The notes beneath the pieces were generated by a model. It was not told the DNA's origin. It saw nothing but the letters and a program-made list of their open reading frames with translations, and ran no database searches. The translations under genes were made by a program, and so were the position numbers. A stretch of 25,078 nucleotides of DNA from a virus: positions 1 to 25,078 of the IMG/VR virus record IMGVR_UViG_3300034061_002000; one strand, 5' to 3'. Of this stretch, positions 13,199-18,509 are shown one piece after another; within the stretch, counting starts at the first letter, position 1, and each line of letters opens with the position of its first letter.

Positions 13199-13611
13199 TG
13201 AGATATATATTAATCCTATTGTTACTTGCATCATGTAGCCCGAAGGATAGGTTTACACGCCTAATTGAAAAGCATCCTGAGTTAATAACTACTGACAGTA
13301 TCACTATTCATGATACTGTTAGAGTTGTTGTACCTGAGGTTAAGGTAGACACTGTTGTGAAGGTGAATGATCTTTTAGATACTATCTACATAGAGAAAGA
13401 ACAACTAAAGGTAAAGGTATGGATGAAAGGTGACGATGTATTCATTGAAGGTAAGTGTGACACTGTATACATAGATAAGATAATTGAAAGACGTATACCT
13501 GTTAGGTATTACGAGAAGACGCCGGCATGGAAGAAGCTGCTAAATAACTTGTTGCCTATTTTAATTATCTTTGCTATAGTTTATTTTGTTTACAGATTTA
13601 TCAAGAGATGA
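13198..13611 (+). CDS. Putative unimolecular spanin (u-spanin) lipoprotein
   Basis: A 137-residue protein with a lipoprotein signal at the N-terminus (MRYILILLLLASC, lipobox Leu-Ala-Ser-Cys with Cys13) and one transmembrane helix at the C-terminus (about 117-135, LLPILIIFAIVYFVYRFI). An outer-membrane lipid anchor plus an inner-membrane C-terminal helix is the defining design of u-spanins such as phage T1 gp11 (about the same length). The periplasmic stretch between is beta-rich with recurring DTV/DTI elements. U-spanins disrupt the outer membrane at the last step of lysis. Its place at the head of the lysis genes supports this. Sequence homology was not tested. Confidence 0.7.
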   Translation: MRYILILLLLASCSPKDRFTRLIEKHPELITTDSITIHDTVRVVVPEVKVDTVVKVNDLLDTIYIEKEQLKVKVWMKGDDVFIEGKCDTVYIDKIIERRIPVRYYEKTPAWKKLLNNLLPILIIFAIVYFVYRFIKR

Positions 13612-13865
13612 TGCAAGAATTAATTCAGTTTGGCATGGTTACAGCCATCGCTATTATAGGATATTTTTTAAAGATGGTACACGCAGATGTTCGTAAAAAT
13701 ACTGAGGATGCAGGAAAGCTCAAAGGAAAAATTGAGTTAGTAGAGCAAGAGTCACGTCTTAAATATCAAGCCATCCAGGAGCAGACTCAACTTGAGATAA
13801 AGAATTTAGCTAGAAGTGTGGCTGAGTTATCTGACGCAGTAAAACAACTAATAATTAATAGATAA
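13608..13865 (+). CDS. Single-TM coiled-coil protein of the lysis cassette, 85 aa
   Basis: An 85-residue protein with one hydrophobic segment near the N-terminus (about 8-24, FGMVTAIAIIGYFLKMV) followed by a long charged helix with heptad-like spacing (EDAGKLKGKIELVEQESRLK and onward). It overlaps the u-spanin-like gene by 4 nt and shares a TAATG stop/start with the next. It could be a holin regulator, an antiholin or a structural membrane protein; no family was recognised. Confidence 0.7.
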   Translation: MMQELIQFGMVTAIAIIGYFLKMVHADVRKNTEDAGKLKGKIELVEQESRLKYQAIQEQTQLEIKNLARSVAELSDAVKQLIINR

Positions 13866-13999
13866 TGGATACAGTATCAACTGCACCTGACTTTGGTGTA
13901 TTTTCTCAATTAGGAGAGTATGGGCCACTTGGGCTTGCTGTCTTGGCATTGGGCTATGTGGCTTGGTTGTTTATTAAAAGACACTTAGATAATAAGTAA
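13865..13999 (+). CDS. Small TM protein, 44 aa, paralogue of the next gene
   Basis: A 44-residue protein with one transmembrane segment (GPLGLAVLALGYVAWLFI) and a short basic tail. About 15 of 24 aligned positions around the membrane helix match the protein at 13999 (LGEYGPLGLAVLALGYVAWL against LTQYGVLGFAVLALGYLCWM), so the two arose by duplication. It uses TAATG stop/start overlaps on both sides. It may act as a holin or antiholin partner. The size is below common gene-calling thresholds. Confidence 0.75.
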   Translation: MDTVSTAPDFGVFSQLGEYGPLGLAVLALGYVAWLFIKRHLDNK

Positions 14000-14241
14000 T
14001 GTCATTTGGTCCTTTTGAAGTATTAACTCAGTATGGAGTGTTAGGATTTGCTGTCCTAGCACTTGGTTATTTATGCTGGATGTTCCTCAATAGACTCATG
14101 AAGAGTGAGGATGATCTGAAAGCAAAGTTGAATGATCTTGAAGGCGAGTATAGAGAAAAGCTAGATGAGAAGCTTACAGAAAGCACTGAGAGCTCTAAAA
14201 GTCTCAAGGAGATAGTTCTTATGTTCTTAAGTAAGAAATGA
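13999..14241 (+). CDS. Single-TM protein with coiled-coil tail, 80 aa
   Basis: An 80-residue protein with one transmembrane helix (about 13-30, GVLGFAVLALGYLCWMFL) followed by a charged helix (KSEDDLKAKLNDLEGEYREK). It is the longer paralogue of the preceding 44-residue gene, differing mainly by the added cytoplasmic or periplasmic coil. Tandem membrane paralogues in a lysis cassette suggest a holin/antiholin pair, but topology and function are inferred. It overlaps the next gene by 4 nt. Confidence 0.7.
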   Translation: MSFGPFEVLTQYGVLGFAVLALGYLCWMFLNRLMKSEDDLKAKLNDLEGEYREKLDEKLTESTESSKSLKEIVLMFLSKK

Positions 14242-14597
14242 AACGTAAGCTCATCATTGTAGGCTCTCTATTCATTACGCTAGTGGTAATGCAAGTATTC
14301 TCAAGCGGACATGGTCACGTTGTTGTGGTTGAGGATAACATACAGCTTACTGGTGAGAACAAGAAGCTTACAAAGAGTGTAAGTACGTTAAAGGCGGCAA
14401 ACAAGCAGCTCACAGAGGACAAAGAGAACCTTGAGCAGATGGTGTCTGAAGTGATAGGTGATTTGGATAGTACAAAGTCGGTGGTAAAGGACATTAAAAA
14501 AGAGTTACAAAATGAAAAGGATATTGTTCGTAGTCAGTCTACTGGTCAGCAGTTTGAGTTTCAGCCAATCACGTTACCCACTTCAGACGGTAATTAA
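14238..14597 (+). CDS. Rz-like i-spanin candidate (N-terminal TM, coiled coil)
   Basis: A 119-residue protein with an N-terminal membrane anchor (KLIIVGSLFITLVVMQVF, about 4-21) and an extended coiled coil (about 32-95) rich in Lys, Glu and Leu. This matches the general design of inner-membrane spanins (Rz). Its last 86 nt overlap, in another frame, a secreted protein gene, like the nested Rz/Rz1 arrangement. It lacks sequence similarity that I can recognise, so the assignment rests on topology, position and overlap. Confidence 0.6.
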   Translation: MKRKLIIVGSLFITLVVMQVFSSGHGHVVVVEDNIQLTGENKKLTKSVSTLKAANKQLTEDKENLEQMVSEVIGDLDSTKSVVKDIKKELQNEKDIVRSQSTGQQFEFQPITLPTSDGN

Positions 14598-15066
14598 TGG
14601 TGACTCTGTGGTCATTCTTACGAAGACTCAGGCAGATACTATAAACGCAATATTCGAAAGTCAGAAGGCTAAGATTGCTAATTTTAAATCCGAGGTAAAG
14701 ACCAAGGATTCTATTATATCAGTTAGGGATACAGTGCTTATGATGTATAGTCAGCAAGTAGTTCAATACAGAAATGTAATTGATCTTCAGATTGTACGTG
14801 AGGATAAGTTAGACACTATACGCGAGTGGCTTCAGAAGAGAGCTATTGAGGGCGCTTGGATATACTACTCATACATTAACAATGAGATAGTAGCTGTAGA
14901 CCTCTCTGATTACGTTGTAAGAAAGGATGACTATACGGGTGATATTATGTTCTATAAGAGAACTGATGACTGCCCTAATCACGATGAAGAAAAAGAACCG
15001 CCTGTTGGTTGGCACACTGATATTGTAAAACCAAGAAGACCTAAACTAAATATTTTTAAACTATGA
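14512..15066 (+). CDS. Secreted protein overlapping the Rz-like gene, 184 aa
   Basis: A 184-residue protein with a clear signal peptide (MKRILFVVSLLVSSLSFSQS), likely cleaved near residue 18-20, which fixes the start within the previous gene. There is no cysteine in the cleavage region, so unlike classic Rz1 it is not a lipoprotein. Residues 30-100 are helical and contain repeated DT(I/V) elements (TQADTINAIFESQKAKIANF, DSIISVRDTVLMM). The C-terminal part has WIYYSYINNEIVAVDLSDYV followed by an acidic/Pro-rich tail. It could be a periplasmic partner of the upstream membrane protein. No family is recognised. Confidence 0.7.
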   Translation: MKRILFVVSLLVSSLSFSQSRYPLQTVINGDSVVILTKTQADTINAIFESQKAKIANFKSEVKTKDSIISVRDTVLMMYSQQVVQYRNVIDLQIVREDKLDTIREWLQKRAIEGAWIYYSYINNEIVAVDLSDYVVRKDDYTGDIMFYKRTDDCPNHDEEKEPPVGWHTDIVKPRRPKLNIFKL

Positions 15067-15317
15067 AAAAGTTTTTTAGAGAATTGATCTCAGACGACAA
15101 CCAAATTAACGAGCAAGCCTTTGTTGGCGTTGTATCGTTTTTTGCTATGGTATTTGTTTTATTAACAGATGTATTCACTGGTATAATTGGTAACGAGTTA
15201 GTCATTAAAGAATTTATCTTTGATGGATTTATGTTACTAACTTTGGGGGCGTTTGGCATCACAACTGCCGGGCGTATCATGAAACTCAAAAATAAAGATA
15301 AAAATGAAGATAACTAA
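15063..15317 (+). CDS. Putative holin, 84 aa
   Basis: An 84-residue protein with two hydrophobic segments, about 19-37 (AFVGVVSFFAMVFVLLTDV) and 52-68 (FIFDGFMLLTLGAFGIT), and a strongly basic/charged C-terminus (MKLKNKDKNEDN). The design matches class II holins, and the sequence DDNQINEQAFVGVVSF with a later FDGFMLLTLGAFG resembles holin-like proteins I recall from Bacteroidota phages. It lies directly before the endolysin and overlaps it by 14 nt, the usual holin-endolysin order. It would permeabilise the inner membrane to release or activate the lysozyme. Confidence 0.75.
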   Translation: MKKFFRELISDDNQINEQAFVGVVSFFAMVFVLLTDVFTGIIGNELVIKEFIFDGFMLLTLGAFGITTAGRIMKLKNKDKNEDN

Positions 15318-15762
15318 GACAGGAACAGCAGGTATTGATCTTATCAAGGTATTTGAAGGATTTAGATCAGCGCCATACAAATGTCCGGCAGGTATCCCTA
15401 CCATTGGATACGGAGCTACATTCTACCCTAACGGCAAGAAGGTAACTATGGCTGATAAAGCTATAACTGAAGCTGAGGCTGTAGATTTGCTTAAGCATAT
15501 GCTCGTTAGCTTTGAGAAGTATGTTGACAGCTATTGTAGAGATGACATCAATCAAAATCAATTTGATGCGTTAGTGTCGTTTGCTTACAACCTAGGTCCT
15601 GCTAACTTAAAAGCTTCTACTCTATTGAAGAAAGTAAATGCCAATCCAGAAGATGAGTCTATTAAATTAGAGTTCATGAAATGGGTTAAAGCAGGCGGTA
15701 AAACATTAAAGGGTCTCGTCAGAAGAAGAGAGGCTGAGTCAGTATTATATTTTAAAAAATAA
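15304..15762 (+). CDS. Endolysin, GH24 lysozyme (muramidase)
   Basis: A 152-residue phage lysozyme of the T4/lambdoid GH24 family, cleaving the MurNAc-GlcNAc bond of peptidoglycan. The catalytic pattern is Glu18, then Cys27, then Thr33 within FEGFRSAPYKCPAGIPTIGY, i.e. Glu-8x-Cys-5x-Thr, where T4 lysozyme has Glu11-Asp20-Thr26. Cys at the Asp position occurs in other GH24 members. The NQFDALVSFAYNLG motif and the C-terminal GLVRRREAESVLY are also typical. No signal-arrest sequence is visible, so it depends on the holin. It overlaps the holin gene and is followed by the M15 peptidase 3 nt later. Confidence 0.95.
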   Translation: MKITKTGTAGIDLIKVFEGFRSAPYKCPAGIPTIGYGATFYPNGKKVTMADKAITEAEAVDLLKHMLVSFEKYVDSYCRDDINQNQFDALVSFAYNLGPANLKASTLLKKVNANPEDESIKLEFMKWVKAGGKTLKGLVRRREAESVLYFKK

Positions 15763-15765
15763 AAC

Positions 15766-16233
15766 ATGCAACTAAGTAAAAACCTATCACTCGCAGAAGT
15801 AACACGTAGCGAAACTGCAAAACGTCGTGGCATTTCTAATATGCCAACACCTGAACACATTGAGAACTTCAAGAAGTTGGCTGAGAACGTGTTTCAACCT
15901 ATCCGTGACCACTTCGGTGTTCCTATCCATTTAAGCTCAGGATATCGCTCAGCAGCGCTTAATAAGGCAGTTGGTGGTGCATCATCTTCACAGCATTCAA
16001 AAGGTGAGGCTATTGACATTGATATGGATGGTAGTGCAAATGGAGTTACTAACAAGATGGTGTTTGACTTTATTAAAGCAAACGTAAATTTTGACCAATT
16101 GATTTGGGAGTTTGGAACAGATGCAAACCCTGATTGGGTTCACGTTTCTTACAACTCTGATGGCGCGCAACGCAAACAAATTCTTGTTGCTAAGCGTTCA
16201 GGAAGTAAGACTGTTTATGTTCCATACAAGTAA
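15766..16233 (+). CDS. Peptidase M15A-type endolysin (zinc D,D-carboxypeptidase-like)
   Basis: A 155-residue protein with the M15A zinc-binding arrangement: His77 and Asp84 in SQHSKGEAIDIDMD, and His126 in DWVHVSYN. The upstream SSGYRSAALNKAVGG segment is also characteristic. The family hydrolyses peptide bonds in the peptidoglycan stem or cross-bridge, so it would complement the GH24 lysozyme that cleaves glycan chains. No signal peptide or membrane segment is visible. It ends the lysis block, and a new -7 element follows 14 nt later. Structural-protein roles of M15 domains in virions are an alternative. Confidence 0.93.
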   Translation: MQLSKNLSLAEVTRSETAKRRGISNMPTPEHIENFKKLAENVFQPIRDHFGVPIHLSSGYRSAALNKAVGGASSSQHSKGEAIDIDMDGSANGVTNKMVFDFIKANVNFDQLIWEFGTDANPDWVHVSYNSDGAQRKQILVAKRSGSKTVYVPYK

Positions 16234-16246
16234 CATTTTTTTTTGT

Positions 16247-16254
16247 TAACTTTG
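16247..16254 (+). promoter_or_regulatory. TAACTTTG -7 element after the lysis block
   Basis: TAACTTTG, 5 bases before the ATG at 16259, in the only intergenic gap between the lysis and the next gene block. It overlaps an inverted repeat (AGTAACA at 16229-16235 with TGTTAACT at 16244-16251, a T-run in the loop) that could serve as terminator or operator. No -33 TTG is seen. The resulting mRNA would be almost leaderless. Confidence 0.5.
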
Positions 16255-16258
16255 CTAC

Positions 16259-16390
16259 ATGAAGAAAATTGAACAGTCAGTCAAGAAGGATGTCAAGGTT
16301 AGTCGCCCTGGTATTCATTCTAAAAGCAAGACATCAAAGTTAAAGTCTTCTAAGAATTACGTAAAACAAAATCGAGGTCAAGGACGATGA
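16259..16390 (+). CDS. Tiny basic conserved phage protein, 43 aa
   Basis: A 43-residue Lys/Ser/Arg-rich protein containing KVSRPGIHSKSKTSKLKSSK and ending QNRGQGR. I recall SRPGxHSKxxxSxxKxSKNYxKxxxGQGR as a recurrent tiny protein in Bacteroidota phages and other bacterial viruses. It has a -7 element just before the start and overlaps the following gene by 4 nt. Function unknown; probably disordered and nucleic-acid binding. Confidence 0.75.
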   Translation: MKKIEQSVKKDVKVSRPGIHSKSKTSKLKSSKNYVKQNRGQGR

Positions 16391-16788
16391 AAGTACAGAA
16401 CTATATCACAGAGACTCCAAACACTAATTGCCGTGTATTTGGTTTGAATGCCAGCGGGTCTACTGTTAACTTCAATGTGCCTGCTTTATTGGCCTTAAAT
16501 CAAACCCCTACTGTTGATGCAACAAACGCATTAACTTCCGCTACACTTATAAACGTCAACACATACTTCACAGGAACAGCAGGTGCATCTTTTGCGGTTA
16601 CTCTTCCTGCATCTAATTCAAATCTTGATGGCGTTAAGTATGTGGTCATGTCAACAGCAACTAGAGCTACAACTACATGGGTATCAGCAGGCGCTGCTAT
16701 TGTTGGTGCTCCTGCTACATTAACAGCAAACACACCGGTATGTCTTCAGTATAGTCATGCATTTTTAACTTGGTATATATCTTTATAA
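16387..16788 (+). CDS. Beta-rich putative structural protein, 133 aa
   Basis: A 133-residue Thr/Asn/Ala-rich protein with no signal or membrane segment. Strand-like segments alternate (VDATNALTSATLINVNTYFT, SFAVTLPASNSNLDGVKYVV) and it ends FLTWYISL. Composition and neighbours suggest a virion surface component. It starts at the ATGA overlap with the previous gene and is followed after 1 nt by the 16790 appendage gene. Confidence 0.65.
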   Translation: MKVQNYITETPNTNCRVFGLNASGSTVNFNVPALLALNQTPTVDATNALTSATLINVNTYFTGTAGASFAVTLPASNSNLDGVKYVVMSTATRATTTWVSAGAAIVGAPATLTANTPVCLQYSHAFLTWYISL

Positions 16789-16789
16789 T

Positions 16790-17239
16790 ATGGCAACAAT
16801 TCCAACAGGGCAGAAGTTTCATACAGTACCATCTAACGTTCAAACAGTTGAGCGTGGATCAGCATTAGCTAATTCTCAGCGTGAGATCTATACTATGCAA
16901 GATATTGTGGATACTACTCGCCCATATAAGGTATATACTGCTTTGTTTGTGCAGAGTGGGGCAAGTAACCCTATAGTTAATATATTAGAGAATACTTTGA
17001 CAGGAGATATTACTTGGACAAGAGATGATGTTGGAATATATTTAGGTATATTAACAGGTGAGTTTACTTTAGACAAAACATTTTCTTTAATGACATTATT
17101 TTCAGGTTCATTAGTTACTATTAATTCATTTAGGAGTGATGAAGATACATTTGTTATAAATATTAGTGAATTAAATTCGCCAAATAATCCTATTGATCTT
17201 GATGGAGTACTGCAAATAGAAATCAGAGTATACAATTAA
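16790..17239 (+). CDS. Virion appendage protein sharing N-terminal module with 12563 gene
   Basis: A 149-residue protein whose N-terminus (QKFHTVPSNVQTVERGSALA, then NSQREIYTMQDI) matches the 12563 protein in 27 of 31 positions, then diverges completely. The rest is a short beta-rich domain (DITWTRDDVGIYLGILTGEF, LQIEIRVYN at the end). A shared anchor with different outer domains is the pattern expected for proteins that attach to a common virion site. The role as fibre or decoration is inferred. Confidence 0.65.
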   Translation: MATIPTGQKFHTVPSNVQTVERGSALANSQREIYTMQDIVDTTRPYKVYTALFVQSGASNPIVNILENTLTGDITWTRDDVGIYLGILTGEFTLDKTFSLMTLFSGSLVTINSFRSDEDTFVINISELNSPNNPIDLDGVLQIEIRVYN

Positions 17240-17247
17240 AATAAAAT

Positions 17248-17484
17248 ATGAATAAAATTACACAAAAAGAGCTCGACGCGTTGGTTAACGCTAACCGAGT
17301 TTACAGAGACCTAAAATTCAATCTAGCAGACATCGAGATGAGCGTTCGTCGTTTAGGCGTGCAGAAAGATCTCACTATGCAGCAATTAGAAACAGCTGCT
17401 GAAGCTCTTACTAAAGAGCAGCAGACCATCTTTGATAAGTATGGCGATGTCAGTGTAAATCTACAAACAGGTGAGTATAATTAG
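17248..17484 (+). CDS. Coiled-coil protein, 78 aa
   Basis: A 78-residue helical protein with heptad-like spacing over most of its length (LVNANRVYRDLKFNLADIEM, LTMQQLETAAEALTKEQQTI) ending in a conserved-looking YGDVSVNLQTGEY. I recall this FxKYGDVSINLQTGE ending in small coiled-coil proteins of Bacteroidota phages, without known function. The next gene starts from a GTG within its end (14-nt overlap). Confidence 0.75.
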   Translation: MNKITQKELDALVNANRVYRDLKFNLADIEMSVRRLGVQKDLTMQQLETAAEALTKEQQTIFDKYGDVSVNLQTGEYN

Positions 17485-17692
17485 AAAAATTTCCATTGGT
17501 CCTGACTACATGAAGTGCATGCACTACATGGTTGGTCAGACTGTCCTAGATAGAACTTGGGAGATCAACACCATCCGAAAAGAGGATGATGGTGCTATCT
17601 GCGTTTGGATTATCAAGGATGGTGAGATTATTAAATGGAAATCATTCTCTAACGCAATGCCCATTGCGATAGAATACAAAATAGATTACTAA
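17471..17692 (+). CDS. Hypothetical protein with GTG start, 73 aa
   Basis: A 73-residue protein whose start is best placed at GTG 17471 (GTGAGTATAATTAGAAAAAT), because IIRKISIGPDYMKCMHYMVG includes residues ahead of the first ATG that look conserved in related phage proteins from memory. The pattern is a short beta-strand protein with IRKxSIGPDY, HYxVGQ, an acidic turn and a C-terminal AMPIAIEYKIDY. No membrane segment. It overlaps the previous gene by 14 nt and shares one base with the next ATG. Function unknown. Confidence 0.7.
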   Translation: MSIIRKISIGPDYMKCMHYMVGQTVLDRTWEINTIRKEDDGAICVWIIKDGEIIKWKSFSNAMPIAIEYKIDY

Positions 17693-18249
17693 TGAAATCA
17701 CCATACTGCTTCATCATTAAACCAGTAGGTCAGAGGCGGTACGATAACATAAAGAAGTTCGGAGATACCGACTTCTATATCAGCTCCTCACAAGAAGACC
17801 ATAAGACATCTAATCGCTTCGCTGAAGTGGTCAGCGTGCCTATTTACTACAACGGCCCTGTTCAACCAGGCGACACTGTTGTGGTACACCACAATGTGTT
17901 CAAATACTACTACGATATGAAAGGTCGTCAGAAAAGTAGTTGGAACTATATCATGGATGATATGTTTTTAGCTGAGCTAGATCAGGTGTATATGTATAAA
18001 AGAGATGCTGATTGGCAGGCCGTTGATCCGTTTATATTTATCAGACCAATACCAAATGAGGATAAGTTAATTAGCTCTACTGGTGCACATGAGGCACTGT
18101 GGGGTGAGGTTGTATATAAAACAAATACAATCTCCAATGTGAATGTTGGCGATGTGGTCTCATTCACACCCGATAGCGAATATGAATTTATAATAGATGG
18201 AGAGACTATCTATCGAATGTATAATAAGAACATATGTCTAAAAAGGTAG
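17692..18249 (+). CDS. Protein with two GroES-like modules, next to the terminase
   Basis: A 185-residue protein with two successive segments that each follow the co-chaperonin (GroES/Cpn10) pattern. Module 1, about 5-100: CFIIKPVG, a loop, then FAEVVSVP, VQPGDTVVVHHNVFK, and YIMDDMFLAELDQVYM. Module 2, about 113-185: FIFIRPIPNEDKLISS, then GEVVYKTN, VNVGDVVSFTPDSEYEFIID and GETIYRMYNKNICL. The [GA]EVV, GDxV and final Tyr...Ile features align with GroES. No clear mobile-loop GGIVL motif is seen in either half, so GroEL docking is uncertain. It may be a chaperonin cofactor, as T4 gp31 is for its capsid, or a structural protein on the same fold. It overlaps the next gene by 16 nt. Confidence 0.6.
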   Translation: MKSPYCFIIKPVGQRRYDNIKKFGDTDFYISSSQEDHKTSNRFAEVVSVPIYYNGPVQPGDTVVVHHNVFKYYYDMKGRQKSSWNYIMDDMFLAELDQVYMYKRDADWQAVDPFIFIRPIPNEDKLISSTGAHEALWGEVVYKTNTISNVNVGDVVSFTPDSEYEFIIDGETIYRMYNKNICLKR

Positions 18250-18509
18250 AAATTATTGAGGCTGCGAAAGAAGCCATCAATGAGTTAATAAAGGTGCTTA
18301 AGTCACCTATCATCACTCATGCTGAGGACGACATATCGGCTGACAAGATGAAGAACGCAGCGTCAGCTAAGCGTTTGGCATTTGAGGATGCTATGTTCAT
18401 GCTCAATAAAATTGAGGAAGAAGAAAATAAGGCTGCAGAGGGACCGGTTGTCGAGGTAACACTCGGTAAGTCAGGCTTCGCAGAGGGAAGAGCACGACAT
18501 GGAAAATAA
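18234..18509 (+). CDS. Small helical protein preceding TerL, possible TerS
   Basis: A 91-residue helical, charged protein: VEIIEAAKEAINELIKVLKS, then a second helix AASAKRLAFEDAMFMLNKIE and an acidic/Lys tail with TLGKSGFAEGRARHGK. It lies directly before the large terminase with an 11-nt overlap, the usual place of the small terminase subunit. It is shorter than most TerS proteins and shows no obvious helix-turn-helix, so the assignment is positional and weak. Confidence 0.55.
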   Translation: MSKKVEIIEAAKEAINELIKVLKSPIITHAEDDISADKMKNAASAKRLAFEDAMFMLNKIEEEENKAAEGPVVEVTLGKSGFAEGRARHGK

